Source: Brevipalpus yothersi | Lineage: Eukaryota > Arthropoda > Arachnida > Trombidiformes > Tenuipalpidae | Assembly (NCBI GenBank): GCA_003956705.1 | Contig: QZCP01000013.1 | Coordinates: 124,001 to 188,000, forward strand | Length of the DNA: 64,000 nt | Direction of reading: 5' to 3' | Shown here: positions 51,743-63,802 of the stretch, piece by piece | Layout of the letters: each line of letters begins with the position of its first letter | Numbering within the stretch: position 1 is the stretch's first letter | The notes under the pieces: model-generated | The model's database searches: none | Told to the model about the DNA's origin: nothing | Seen by the model: the letters and a program-made list of their open reading frames with translations, nothing else | Translations under genes and position numbers: made by a program

Positions 51743-54736
51743 ACCCATTGGACAGGGAATAGCCTTAGGGCGACGAAAAGGTTTTTAAAACTCACATGCA
51801 AACACACACACACAGAGAGTCACAAATGAGTGCTGAAGGATGCTCTAAGGAAAAAGATGGAGATAGAGGGAGAGAAGAGGTGCGAGTAAAGGTGATTCTA
51901 TCTGAAAATTTGAGCCAATCTTTTCTGCACTCTTTTTAAGATCATTTTGATCATCTTAACCCTTTCAGTGTGTTAAGAACATGATAAATTTGATTCGGAT
52001 GAGGAATGATGAAAGTGAAAGTAGGAATGGAAGAGAATGTTTTCCACTTACTCATTGACAAGTCAATTCAAGTTTCAAATTTTTTTCCCTTTCTCTGCCT
52101 TGAACTTTTCAAGTGTGTGTATATATGTAACAATTGTGTAACTGCCATGATATTTGAAGCGATTTATTTCATCCTCTCTCTTTCTCTCTCTCTCTCTCTT
52201 TAAGTCCCTATTGTAGCCTTCGAATAGTGATTTTCACGCTCTCTCAATAGAACAAACCTATTATTACTCTCCATCATCAGCCTCTTTTTCAGACCATAAA
52301 CTTTCTTTCTCTCTCTTCTCTCTCTTCTATTCTGTACTCTGCCTGCCTGTCTTTTGATGCTATGAGTATAGGTTGATGCGTCGGTGTAATGCACATCTGA
52401 GTCTGTGCCTTGGAAAAAGTGCCGCATCAATCAGCAACTCATCCGCTCCGATCAGCATCTTGTGTTCCCTTTTTTCTCTTTCTCTCTCCTCCAATCGTGG
52501 CTGAATGTGAAGTTGATTCGCGAAAGATGAAGGAGAGCTGCCTTGATGAAGAATTAAGCATCCTAACGAGCAAGAAGCTTCCATTTTCATTTCTCTTCCT
52601 CTCTCTCTCTTTTTTTCTCTCCACTCTCTTTTATCTTTCACAGAGGCTCTGATTTTTCGCCTAAATCATAGATGCCTCAGGCAAACAATTCTCTCTCTCT
52701 CTTTTCTCTCTCTCTCTCATCATCATTATGATCATCATCATTCCTCTCGCCTGTTCATCTTCTTCTTTTCTCGATTTACTCTTTCTAGCCATCGAAATTT
52801 TGCCTTGTATGTGTATGTCTTCTATTCAGCTTCCGATTTGTGTGCTTGTGTGTATATATTTTAATTGCGACTAGAAGAAAAGAGGCGATTCAAAGATTCG
52901 ATTTGAATAAGAATTAGAATTGAGCTCATTTTATAGCCGAATTATGCAAACTTTTCGTTGTTAGATGTGTGTGTAAGGTATACACTGTATATACTAGAGA
53001 ACGTGAATACAGAAAAAGAGAAAACATGTTTCCAATTCTTTGATGTAAAATTCTTATCAGTTGTTAGCAATCTTCTTTTCTATCCATGGTTCCTAGCTTA
53101 TTTTGGGAGCCTTCAAATTGATCATTTCTACTTGAACTCTCATAGATTAATTGGTCATATTTATAGTGCTCGTATATTGTAATTTTTGAAAAATTCTTCT
53201 CCTTCCTCGTCCCCCAAGACTAGCTTAACAGATTTTTGATAGGTTTTGGATGAACAAAAAATCATCACTCTCCTAAAATCTCATCATATCAAAAGAGCTG
53301 AAAAGCTACAGCATCTTCATCTGAGCACTGACTTTCAGTTATCCCTGCATCATTGAGGAGCAAAAAAATATTCGCTTTCAAGTATTTCTAGGAGTAGTGA
53401 ATTTCCAGAGGATAAGCTTCAATTGTGGACTTTTGGTCCATCAATTGGCTTGGTTTGTGAAAAACTTTTCATCAGCATGATGGGTGAGCTCTATGGAAAG
53501 CTGGATGTTGAATAGCCTTTGGCAATATTCCTTCTCTACATGTTCGAGGTGGCCAGCAATCAGCTTTTCTCTCTTCCTCCTCATGTCCTTTCATACACTT
53601 CTATTATTCAGTTCATCATTTTTCTCACTATATTTGAATCTTGGATGAAAGTCAAGTTGTTATTCAATACTTTTGACTAGGTGAATGTCCAAAATATTCT
53701 TGTAGAGAAGGATAAACAAGATTTACTCTGCTTTTCACCAAAATTCGACACAATCTCATCATTTATATGTACATACATGTGTGGACATTCAAGCTGCATT
53801 CTGAATATTCTAGCATGAAGGAATACAGATGATGATTAAGAGGACCTCACACCAAGAGTGAATGTGAGAAAAAGAGGGGTTTTTGTGACAATTATTCTGT
53901 TCATTTTGAACGTTTTGGAGGCATTTTGGGGAAAGAAAAATAAGAATGAAAGTGAGAAGAAAAATAAGAGGAAAAAAAATCTCATCAACAAGAAGAAGAA
54001 ACTTCTACTGCTGTGTTCAACTGGACAGGTATATACATACGAACTAGAAACATCAGCTTTTTGAGAGAAAGAAGAGTTTTTCTTTTTGGTCTGCTTCTTC
54101 TTTTTCTTCCCAATTTCATTCCACCATCTCTCAAAAAACGCTCTCATTTCAGATCAACATCAATCGGCCACACACCAGCTACATGGGGCTCAGAATTTTC
54201 TATCTGAAGAGATCGATTTTTCAGACCAAATGATGTGTCTTGAGAGAAAGAGAGTGAAAGAGACACACACACACTTTGGTGAAATGCCGCTTGATTGCGT
54301 GCTAAATTAATTACATGAAAACTTTTTTTCAGATTCTCCTGCAGTTCTGTGTTATGATAGAATATCTTTCTCTCTTTCTCTCTCTCTCCATCCTCTTCCT
54401 CTCTTTACCTATCTTTGGTTGAGAAAAATTTTGGTTGTATATCTTTTCTCTCAGCGTGGCGAATTGTGGACTCACGAGTTTGGTGAAAACACTGTCAGTC
54501 TGATGATTTTGAAAAAGAAACAAGATTCAACTTGGTCAACTTGCTTTGATTAATCAGCTTTTTAGCTCCTTTTTTTTCGCTTTGCTGGTCTTGACTTGAT
54601 TTGAATTAAAGAGCTAAGGTAATATTCACTCGCAGGAAACAGCAAAATTAATATTTTTATCCATTTATTATTACAGCAATTAGCTCGCGAATAGCAGGGG
54701 CATCTCTCTTGGCCTCACGAATCAATGAAACGAGAA

Positions 54737-54794
<58 letters not shown>

Positions 54795-55608
54795 AAAAGA
54801 GGAGAAAGAGATAGATAAAAATTCCACACACAATCAGAGGCTATTCTGGTGACACAAGCCAGTTCGATGCACCCAAGATAGATGAGAAGAGAATAGTTCA
54901 GCATCCAAGTATGCATATACATATACTGAAAAGATCAGCTTGCTGCTTGACTGATTACGAATCACGAAAACTATGTGAATATTAAAAAACACGAAAATAT
55001 GATTTTCCATCTCAATGAATGAATGGTGAATCCCTTCAACAATGTTTCCATCTTTCCATCTTTCCATCTATCTATCTCTTTCTCTCTTTCTCTCTTTCTT
55101 CCAGTATCCTTCCGAAAAATAATTACAATTCCTGTATTTACTCATGCTTGATGCGTGTTCGCTTCACTAACGACAATTCAAACTAACGAATAGCAAGAGA
55201 GGATGAAAGATAGAGGTAAAGAAATTTTAAACACGAATTTCTCCCCGTGTGTGGGGCAAAAATATCATTGAACAACAATTTGAATTACCAAAATTTGCTA
55301 AAACAAATTGTTTTACACTCACACCACCGTGTACATGAATGGTGATCAAGTATCAGGATACAATTTTCAAGTTCATCATTTCCATCTCATCAACCTCCCT
55401 ATGTTACGAAAGGAGGATCAATTCACTGGTCGGGTTAATGATGATCAATTGAGGATCATAGTGAAAACACAGACACACTCTCCCTCTCTCATACACTTGT
55501 CTCAACCCATTGTTTTTCAACTAAAAGAGAATATCATAATCGAAGAATGGAGAACAAAAATCGAATAGAAACCCTTGAACACACTATCATTGTCATGAGT
55601 GTTGATCA

Positions 55609-55658
<50 letters not shown>

Positions 55659-57158
55659 CAATCTTTTTTGGCCCAAACTGATAGGCCCTATTTTATGCAT
55701 TGACACGAGCTGCGGGTTTTGTCTCATTTTGTCATTAAAGAGGCAATCTTCAACCACAGCATTGAGTGCCAAAAGCAGGGTGACATATTCATCCACAGAC
55801 TTCCTCCTTTTTACCCATTGTGCGTGTATGTTTTTGTGTACTGCAACAAAATGCTAAACCACATTCACGAGCGCACACATGAACACCACAAATCAACTGG
55901 GTATAAGGAGAGGGCTACAAGCTGGTGGGTGGAATCAGTGGGCGGCAGTATTGTGAAACCCGGTCCATTGATCCTTAATTTTTAGCCACAAAGCGAGAAA
56001 GAGAGAGAGAGAGAGATAGATAAAGAGAGCGGAAGAAATGTCCCAATGCATATTTATATGAGATCAAAGCTTTCGTAGTGAAAGTGGCCAAGTGAAGAGA
56101 GAGTAAAAGATGCAAATGGAAACGGAGCTGGAAATGAATCCATTTGTATTACCACCGAGACACATAAAGATTTTGTGCACCAATTTTCCGAAGAGAATTC
56201 TTTGCCAATCATCAGGGGTCCTTTTTGGGCAACCAATTCCTCGATGATCATCACCATAATCATTGAAATCGCTTATTACGATGCTTCAATCTATGGTATG
56301 AATGTCCCAAGTTGAATTTGAAAAAAGTTTCACTTCTATACCAGTTCCAATATCCAATTGAGTCATCATTATCCTGTCAAAAATGTAAACAGAAGGCGCC
56401 TACACGATGTGTATTCCTAAATCGCTTTTGATGCCAAATTATCATCATTGATGTGGATGTTGGATAAAGATTGGTAGCTTGAGCTTGTTTGCCAGCACCC
56501 ATACTAAAGCTATGAGGGAGGAATTGAGTCCGAATCGAGAAGATGAGGATGTTGTGTTCACTATCATCATCACAATCAACTTGAGAAGAAAGTTCTGATA
56601 GCTGAGAAAACTCAGACTGAGAGAGAGAGAGAGAGAGAGATGCTGATATGGTGAATCTCATGATCAAGTAGAACATGAATGGATTGAGAATGAAGGTTAG
56701 AGAAGAAGAATAGATGGCCATAGACTACTGATGGAGTGAAGAGAGGAAAAGAGAGGTGGTTGTGTAGTGGTTGTCGGAATAAGAGGAGGAAAAAGAAGAA
56801 GAATAGTGTGAGCACAACAATATTAGCCTAAAAACAAGATCATTCTAACGTGATGACGGCTCAATGAGACAGTGTGAACAAGTGAAGCAAGTCCGAATAT
56901 GTAAGCTTTCCTTTCTCTCTTTCCCTTTCCATTCCTCTGGAAGCCCAAAGGAGTTCAAATTGTGAGCAGAATTTAGTTAATGCAATTTGCTAGTCAAATA
57001 CAATAGATCTTATCATCCAGTCACTCGCTTACACTTTCATTCAATTCTTTTTCCTTCTAATATTCCTCCTATCGATGGTCTTCTCTCACCATGCCTGCAT
57101 GTCGAACTCATCCAGCATCCAGCATCCCAAGTCTTGCCTTCTCTCATTTCCATGATTT

Positions 57159-57219
<61 letters not shown>

Positions 57220-59656
57220 CACTCTCTTTGCGATAATCCAATATAGTAACGAGAAAAAGAAGATGCTTCTTGACAGCCACTTGGCCGTTTCTTTTTCTCG
57301 CTTCATAAATCCGAAACAGAGTCTAATCGATTTAACACACACACACATATATATATACTTACTGAATCGCCCTATGAATGATGGCCATTTAGTGGTTCCT
57401 ACCAATTGATATGAGCTTCATCGAACGTGAGGCTCATGTATTCTTTCTTTTTCCCTTTGAAACGCAATCGATTTCGTGAATCAACACACATACACACATA
57501 TACTTCTCTCAGAAGCATTGGCGCCTTTTTTTCAAACCCATTCAAGTGACTACACGCTTTAACAAGCTTATTCCACCATATTCAAACATTTGATTCAGAA
57601 TTTCCTCTCTCTCTTCACTAATAAGCATGAAGCTTTCGTTTGTTTATGCATGTGTGGGAGGACTACTGACCTGGATCAGAGGGAATCAACATTTGGACTA
57701 AAACCAAGTGCCAATGGAAGAGTTAGAAAAACATTAGAGGAATACAATGGTCAACAAATATAGTCTACTAGTGTGAGAGCAGAGTCTGACTACGATGATC
57801 AAATGATTTCTCAGAAAAAAGACGACAGGAAATGTTGACCAGTCGTTCGACCAAACGACAATTGTAATTATTCCAAACTGTTGCATATTAATGAGGAGGT
57901 ACTATGATACCCTAAACTTTTATGTTGTATATCCTATACAATGTAAAGATTGTTCTGAGAAGATTAAAGCTTGTGAAAATCCGATGACCTGAGAGGTTTG
58001 TGCCTTTCTCAGTCTGCGATTATCAAAGTGTGATTTGCACTTCGTAAAATTCTCCTAAACGAGAATACTGTTACGAGTATATTGTAAACAACAAAAAAAC
58101 TCACTGCAAAAGTGAGAAAAAGAGAGAGAGGAAATAATCTCATTTCAATAGAGCTATCAAACTTTGAGGAAAGTAAGTATTTACTGAGGTTCCTTTTTCA
58201 ATTCCCCAAGCCACGTTCATTGGAATCATTGGAGCTCAAGAGAGAAAGAGAGAGAAGCTTGACATCTCATCAGCATCCATCGAATGATGCTGATGGAGGG
58301 GAGAAGAGAAAAAGTGGACGTGCCAGAAATGTTGCTCAAATTAACAGTATTAGCAGCATCAGAAAAATTAGATGATGATACTATGTCTCTCTCTTATAGC
58401 GCCAGCAAACCTTAATCGGACGCAATCGGTGCCTTAAGTCGGCCAGCACACTAGAAAGAGAGAGAAAGAATGTTCCAATCAACTATCATGTCCTCGATGC
58501 TCATCTTTTTGGCTAAATGATAACGCGGATCTGGCTCCTTTTGATACGCTTTATGTATGTGAGTTATATAAATGCCCTTGACTTGGTCTCACGTTTACGC
58601 GATCAAACCATCTATACCTGATATATATATCTTTAAGACCTCCTCTTGAGTTAGCCTCGAGTTTTTTACTGAATGAATGGATCAGATGAATGAATGAAAC
58701 GACTTATTGTGGTGATCATTTTGGGCTCTCAAAATACGTTCAATTGATATGAGGTGAGCCACATGAACAGAATCCAAAAAAGATATTCTTCTATGTAGAG
58801 ACAGGAATACAACGATAGAGAGAGAGAGAGCTCTGATTTTATTCCATCTCAACTAATCAGCTTTGACCAACTACTGAATGCTGTCGAGTGTGTTGTAAAA
58901 CGCACGAGTGGTGGCCATACGTAGTGTCTACAATAGAATAATAGACTTCTTTCAGGACGTCCCATAATCAGAGAAATAGAGAGGGAGAAAGTTCCCAGTT
59001 TGATCTTGCTTGAGACCTAGGAAATGAGACAGAAGTTCTAAAAGCATGACGCTATTTGTAGCTCTCGACTGAGTGGACACAGGTACTGGGGTGGTAGGTA
59101 GTGAAACTAGTATATGTAATATAAGAGAGAGGTGGTAATAGAAATAGCAGAGGCTGTAAGAGTGGGCGAATCGAGAGAGAGAGAGAGAGAGAGTAGCAAA
59201 AAAAGAGAGAAAAGTTTACATGACTCAGTAAGCACGTATAATGATACATGGACTATTACTACTGCTTCTGTGAGGATACAATAGTCTTCTCTCTTGTTCT
59301 GTATGGCTCGGTTCGCTTTGGCACTTCGGCATATTTCCGTGCTAATGTGCTCCGTTTACGGCCTATTGAACAGTCTATTCACATACGCACACATTATTCA
59401 GTTTGTGTGCCTATGTATGTATATACCGTATCAATGAGAAGTGTAGGTTAAACACGAAAAATTACAAAGGTGTTGACGCAAACACAGTGTATCCTCTTGC
59501 CCTCTATTTTGCCCATGTTTATCTAACTATATATACTAGCACTATTTGGGCACTTCTAGCCCACTTGCCGCTTTCAAGCTTCTTCATATTCCTTCCAAGC
59601 TTGGGAGGTGAAAGAAAGAGGGCCATTATATATCCATTCCATATCAGCTTCTCATA

Positions 59657-59688
<32 letters not shown>

Positions 59689-61365
59689 TCTCTTTCTTTT
59701 TTTCTCTTTTTTTCCATCATCATGAATAGTGAGAGATGCTTCTCCTTAACTTTCTTACTTCTTTTTTCATCACTCTTCTTCTTCTCTTCTTCTTCTCCAG
59801 TATTTGCTTCTCATTCTTGTTACTTTTTACTCTTCATCATTTTCTCCATCTTTTTCTTTTTCTCACTCCAGTATACACATAAACATACACATATATTACC
59901 TGATAAGAGAAGCTTGATACTTAAGTTTCAGTAGCCAACCAGAATGGGAACCACATGGTAAGCCATAAGGTATTGGCCCGGTAAGAACGAAGAGAAAATA
60001 AAGATTATTTTTGATCAAATCTTTCTCGCGCCAAAAAAAAACGCAAAACACGAAACTCGAACTGCGATCTGATGTGGCCACACAAGTATCCATACAAACT
60101 CATAGACACAGACACACGTTTGAGAGCTCAAAACCTTACAGCCTCAGGTCAATCCAGAGGTGGGCACGAATTTTGAGTCGTCACTTCATGTGTTTGTGTG
60201 TAGGGCCAGGCTGCTACTGTATTATGGTTGCCAATGGCCAAAAATTTGTAGTACTAGTAACTGAAAAGAAGAGTCTCTCTGCTTCTTGTTCCTGAACTCT
60301 GGCCAGAGGCAAAATGGAAAACGAACACCCAAAAAAAGAAGTAGTAGAAGGTGAGAAAATAAAAGAGTCCAGTGAACATATTGCACAATAATATTATATA
60401 TAGAGAGAGGAACGATAAAAAGATAGACTCAAGCCTGAAGCCCTGAAGCCCTGAGACCAGTTTTTGAATGCGATTCTTACAGGGTATATTGGCCTGGAAT
60501 CAGAGAGAGTGTGTGTGTGTTTGTCTGCTACTACTACTACTAGATGCTGCAAGGCAAATCTTACAAACCGGAAAGAAACGTTCTTTCATTCATTCAATCA
60601 GGAGATTTAGATTTTACCCATAGCCATTGTGAATTGAAAAAAGATATCTTGTTCACAATATTCACAAAAATTGTCCACATGCATACACACACTGTGTGTG
60701 AGATACTTTTGTCAGATCAATGACCAATGTTCGGTTGTATTCTGTGGTCACACAAATTTCACTTCTTTTTCGTTTCATAACTATTCAGCTCATCATCATG
60801 GGAGGCTCATTTTGATACAAGATTTGAACATCATATCCACAGCATTGTTGAATTTTCAGCATTTATATCTTTCTGTCCGTTATCATCTCAAGTTTTCTTA
60901 GCAATTGAGAAGAATCATCGGAACATTCTGATCACATGGCTGTGAAAAAATTGCTTCAAAGAGGAATCACTCTGGCGAATCGAGATATCATCATCATCAT
61001 CGCTTCAGAATAATTGATGGATGAGCTGTATATCACATATCAAAGGTTCAGTGGAATTATGGAAAATTGTGTAATCATTTTCTACAAGAAATACTCCGAA
61101 ATACTTCTTGCTTCTATTGGTGCGATCAAGTGAAATTTTAGCTGCCATATAACAACGCGTAATGAAACATTTAAAATATATTTTCAAGCGAAACCATCTG
61201 TAATTGTTTGACGTTGAAGAGTCTTGCTTGTCTCAATGTTGTGAGTGATTATCTGTGTACACGCTAAGAGGTCGATGGATGAAGTTAGGAGTTGAAGAGA
61301 TGGAAGAAAAAAGGATAAAATCAACTCACCTGCCAGGTACAGGCGTCCAGAGCAAGAAAAGACAT
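28061..61365 (-). CDS. TfAP-2: AP-2 family transcription factor
   Basis: Proposed main transcript: 61365-61330, 33290-32769, 29205-29127 and 28833-28061, consistent in phase, 469 aa. AP-2 proteins bind GC-rich palindromes as dimers in the nucleus and pattern ectoderm, appendages and neurons. Seen: N-terminal activation region with PPYFPPPY at 48-55 and DPYSH at 68-72, a linker VIRKGITNG, the start of the conserved core DVFCSVPGRLSLLSS at 233-247, the basic DNA-contact region [20 protein letters not shown] to AGRRKAANVT at 258-311, and the helix-span-helix dimerisation region to about 430 (HLARDFGYVCETEFPS, HGFGSP). The last four parts are nearly identical to animal orthologues. Exons 2-4 are secure; exon 1 is supported by phase, donor and resemblance to a vertebrate first exon. 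Intron 1 would be 28 kb. The gene converges with Tbh. Confidence 0.93.
28834..29126 (-). other. AP-2 intron between exons 3 and 4
   Basis: 293 bp, purine-rich in the middle, with no further exon seen. Confidence 0.75.
29127..29205 (-). CDS. TfAP-2: AP-2 exon 3 (linker)
   Basis: 79 bp, phase 0 in and phase 1 out. Codes for GSAAEQDSNNLFPGDHNSV then IRKGITNG. Acceptor TTCGTAG, donor GTAAGA. The IRKG element before the DNA-binding core is conserved in the family. An internal GT after CGTAAAG is a possible but weaker alternative donor. Confidence 0.88.
29206..30072 (-). other. AP-2 intron, part between the acidic exon and exon 3
   Basis: 867 bp with short AG runs and a (GATA)n stub near 29568-29580. 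No coding signal. Confidence 0.6.
30073..30315 (-). CDS. TfAP-2: Candidate alternative first exon of AP-2 (acidic N-terminus)
   Basis: 81 codons from an ATG in good context (A at -3, G at +4) to a moderate donor GAG|GTTAAG in phase 0, matching the phase of the exon at 29205. Starts MVNGRKRSTDDCDK, includes LKLVKREISEPDEEE (VKRE fits a sumoylation consensus), then a long Asp/Glu stretch. No phase-0 acceptor lies just upstream, so it fits a first exon better than a cassette exon. Two more ATGs lie upstream in frame (30333, 30327). It could instead belong to an unrelated small gene. Confidence 0.5.
30316..32768 (-). other. AP-2 intron 2, upstream part, possible second promoter
   Basis: If the acidic exon is a true first exon, its promoter lies here. 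The stretch 30490-30710 is very AT-rich with several (TA)n runs. A GTT/GAT tract follows at about 31110-31190 and a GAT/GAA tract at 32188-32284. No single TATA element can be picked out among the AT runs. Confidence 0.5.
32188..32284. repeat. GAT/GAA triplet tract
   Basis: Imperfect GAT repeats pass into about 16 GAA/GAG triplets. Reads as poly-Asp/poly-Glu in one plus frame; antisense to AP-2, in its intron 2. Confidence 0.9.
32769..33290 (-). CDS. TfAP-2: AP-2 exon 2 (activation region)
   Basis: 174 codons, phase 0 at both ends, from DRRDLLSGHMGP to SLEDGQ. Acceptor ATATAG, donor GTAAGG. The block TSDFQPPYFPPPYP followed by HDPYSHINSLAG is the family's PY-motif region. Histidine, alanine and serine rich further on. 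The internal ATG at 33263 opens the frame but the exon probably begins nine codons earlier. Confidence 0.92.
34223..34283. repeat. (AG)n microsatellite
   Basis: 61 bp, AP-2 intron 1. Confidence 0.95.
34583..34621. repeat. (AG)n microsatellite
   Basis: 39 bp, 300 bp from the previous array. Confidence 0.95.
34972..35016. repeat. (AG)n microsatellite
   Basis: 45 bp; third AG array of the same sense within 800 bp. Confidence 0.95.
35700..35767. repeat. (CT)n microsatellite
   Basis: 68 bp, opposite sense to the three arrays before it. Confidence 0.96.
36223..36281. repeat. (AG)n microsatellite
   Basis: 59 bp, AP-2 intron 1. Confidence 0.95.
37343..37433. repeat. Abutting (AG)25-(TC)20 inverted repeat
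   Basis: 50 bp of AG run straight into 41 bp of TC with no spacer, a perfect hairpin-forming inverted repeat with arms of about 41 bases. Confidence 0.97.
37768..37822. repeat. (AG)n microsatellite
   Basis: 55 bp, 335 bp from the inverted repeat. Confidence 0.95.
40431..40495. repeat. (AG)n microsatellite
   Basis: 65 bp, AP-2 intron 1. Confidence 0.95.
41244..41894. repeat. (GA)n array interrupted by an assembly gap
   Basis: 51 bp and 42 bp visible around the 558-N gap. Confidence 0.93.
41295..41852. other. Assembly gap, 558 N
   Basis: GA repeat on both sides. In AP-2 intron 1. Confidence 0.95.
42355..42400. repeat. (GA)n microsatellite
   Basis: 46 bp. Confidence 0.95.
42980..43056. repeat. 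(TC)n microsatellite
   Basis: 77 bp, the longest ungapped perfect array in the window. Confidence 0.97.
44876..44936. repeat. (TC)n microsatellite
   Basis: 61 bp. Confidence 0.95.
45680..45714. repeat. (TC)n microsatellite
   Basis: 35 bp. Confidence 0.95.
47288..47341. repeat. (TC)n microsatellite
   Basis: 54 bp, followed 75 bp later by a short AG run of opposite sense (47416-47441). Confidence 0.95.
48347..48406. repeat. (GA)n microsatellite
   Basis: 60 bp. Confidence 0.95.
49172..49220. repeat. (CT)n microsatellite
   Basis: 49 bp. Confidence 0.95.
49513..49537. repeat. (TG)n microsatellite
   Basis: 25 bp. Confidence 0.9.
51711..51741. repeat. (GA)n microsatellite
   Basis: 31 bp. Confidence 0.93.
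54747..54791. repeat. (AG)n microsatellite
   Basis: 45 bp, preceded by a degenerate AG/GAAA run. Confidence 0.95.
55613..55655. repeat. (TC)n microsatellite
   Basis: 43 bp. Confidence 0.95.
57162..57217. repeat. (TC)n microsatellite
   Basis: 56 bp. Confidence 0.95.
61330..61365 (-). CDS. TfAP-2: Candidate AP-2 coding exon 1
   Basis: Codes for MSFLALDACTWQ and ends in phase 0 at a strong donor, CAG|GTGAGT. Exon 2 begins in phase 0 with DRRD. As I recall it, vertebrate TFAP2A isoform b starts MSILAKMGDWQ directly before DRHD: the same MS-x-LA opening, the same WQ ending and the same junction. A good acceptor (pyrimidine tract then CCAG) at 61407-61408 would make the exon 61330-61406 with a 41-base leader. 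It is too short to be detected by open-frame length. Confidence 0.68.
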
Positions 61366-61994
61366 GCTTTGGCTGTAATGTGGATATGTGGATGTCGTTG
61401 TTGATGCTGGATAAAGGATGAGCAGGTAGAGATGATGGAATTAAGTCCGTCTTTGGTAGAAACAATCGATGTTAAAATTTTGCACACAAATACACAAACA
61501 CAGGCAATCCGCTAGGTATTACAGATGATGATCTTCACAGCATCACGAGTATGTATGTATCAATGGTACCGTTAATTGATGATGGAGATGAAGGTGATCA
61601 GATGAAAAGTGGCGCGCGTTCAGTGTGTGTGTATCGCTCTCTCTCACTCTCTTTCTCAAGATGATAAACACGAAGGCAAAGATGAAGAGGCGCGAAGAGA
61701 GAAGTCCTCAAGTTCTCGTACTTTTGATCTTAAACAGTAATGCTGATAGATGAGAATGATTTATTCGATATGACAGTTATCTTTGCTCCAATTGCTCCTT
61801 ATTTTCAACTCTTTTCCCATATAATTCTACTTTGAAGCATCTTAATGTAACTCCTACTCTTCGTTTCTCTCTCTCTCTTTCTCTCCTTCTCTCTCTCTTT
61901 TACTTTACATCTCTCATAACCTAAAGGCCATCAGCATGTATCATCTCTCTCCCTCCCCTCAAGCTCCCATCACCAATTCTTTCTCCCTCCCGCA

Positions 61995-62029
<35 letters not shown>

Positions 62030-62152
62030 TTGGTATTAGAATGTGTATGTATTTGAGAGACCATTGATTCGAAGCATGACAAACTCATGGACCACAGACC
62101 ATAGATCCGCCTCTAACATTTTCCGGGAGCAAAACTCTTTGGCAGAATATCG

Positions 62153-62155
<3 letters not shown>

Positions 62156-62206
<51 letters not shown>
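62156..62206. repeat. (AG)n microsatellite
   Basis: 51 bp, about 800 bp upstream of the candidate AP-2 exon 1. Confidence 0.95.
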
Positions 62207-62210
<4 letters not shown>

Positions 62211-63019
62211 AAAACCCTTCAGAACATTCGCCGTCAGATATATATTCGAATAGAGCGCAGGCGTGGGATGCAACAACAATATATAAATTCTGTCGATAGG
62301 TTCGCATTGCTTTTGACTCCTCTTTTATAGGACAGCCCGAGAGGAAAAAGTCTTCTCTTTCTCTTACTCTCTTTCATGTATGTGTCGAACTGATCCCAAG
62401 TCCAATTGAATTTGTGTCACTCACTCGAGAAGCGTTGAGAAAAAGAGAGAGAGAGATAAAGACGTGACAAACTGTTTCAGTGTCACTGATGTGTGGGCAC
62501 ATTCCAAGCATGAGGTGAACATCTTGGACCTTCCGGTTAGGAGAATACTGGACACTGCCCAGTGGCTAGTAGAATAAATGCCTGGGTACTTTCTTGTTTT
62601 TCTCCGAGGCCAAAGTCATGAGGCAAAATGGACCACCACAGCTTGGGTGGCGAAGGAGGCCAGCTTAATAGTATTACAATCAGAAATGTTTCTTTTTAAA
62701 AACTATTTTTCAAGTTACCTTTGTGGCATCTGATTTGGAAAGCAAAATACTCTAAATTGATGCAAATTTTTTTCCTCTTCTTCTTTTCTTTTTTTTCTTT
62801 CTTCTTCTTCTCCTTCTGCTTCTTCTTCTTCTTCTTCTTCTTTGCTCAAGTAGTGAAGAATCAACCACATTCATCTCTAAACATGTCTTCCTCTCTCAAG
62901 GCTACTACTGATTTGCACGTTTCTTCACTGACGCTCTTCTCCACGCCTGAGGCAATAAAATTGAATTTACTGTCAATTACAGCGAGCAAATCGAAGTATC
63001 ATAATTAACATGGAATCTG

Positions 63020-63021
<2 letters not shown>

Positions 63022-63082
<61 letters not shown>
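63022..63082. repeat. (TC)n microsatellite
   Basis: 61 bp. Confidence 0.95.
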
Positions 63083-63086
<4 letters not shown>

Positions 63087-63693
63087 ACCAGCATCTTGAC
63101 TGTGACTTCCACTATCACCAGCAGCAGACCGCATCTCTAGCGTATATATCAGGCGTAATTATGCAGATCATATCTAGCCGATTCATCGTTTTGCATAAAC
63201 ACAGTTCATCGAGAAGAAGATTGCAAAGAGAGAAAGAGAGAGAGAGAGATGAAAGAGAGAGAGAGAGAGAGAGAGATGAAAGAGGCAGTCAAGAGCAGGT
63301 CAGCATAGAAAAACTGAAGCGTCCGATGGATTGCATGATACTCTTATTATGTAATATTGCTAATGAGTGCTTGAGAGAATTCATTAATCAAGAAATTTTC
63401 GTGAAATGCCAACGCATCACGAAAGTAGTAACAGCAACTATTCACAGCACAACAAGAATGAAAAAAAATTCTTGGTCGCGAATAATAGTCGATGGGCCGA
63501 AGGGGTTTCTCTCGCTCTTTTTCTCTCAAGATGGCTTACATGACGTCAGCCAAATAATGACCGACAGGGAACGGCAGCGGATGACGATCAAAGAGAGGTG
63601 ATAATCAATTTGAAAATAGCTGCTACCTTGTAATCAGTGACAATTCAGTGCAATTATCTGTATTGACTCTCCGATATTTTTAAGTATACTTAC

Positions 63694-63790
63694 CAAGCTG
63701 ACCAATCGAAAGAATGTGGCAGCATCTCTTCTCGATAGCCTTTCCATGGCCTTCATTATTATTTTGCTTTGGTGGAACATCACACACATT
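63694..63790 (-). other. Candidate upstream first exon (AP-2 or neighbour)
   Basis: A near-ideal donor GTAAGTAT follows 63694 on the minus strand. The frame MKAMERLSRRDAATFFRLVSL (from 63756) ends in phase 0 at that donor, so it could join AP-2 exon 2 directly, or be an untranslated leader joined to the exon at 61.4 kb. The 5' boundary is a guess from the TATA-like element upstream. Confidence 0.3.
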
Positions 63791-63802
63791 GAGGTTAAAG
63801 AC

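Larger units (their letters stand above)
51001..61329 (-). other. AP-2 intron 1, promoter-proximal third
   Basis: About 10 kb; the arrays are sparser here (51711, 54747, 55613, 57162, 59657), with AT-rich sequence in between. No gene, RNA or mobile element recognised. Confidence 0.5.
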
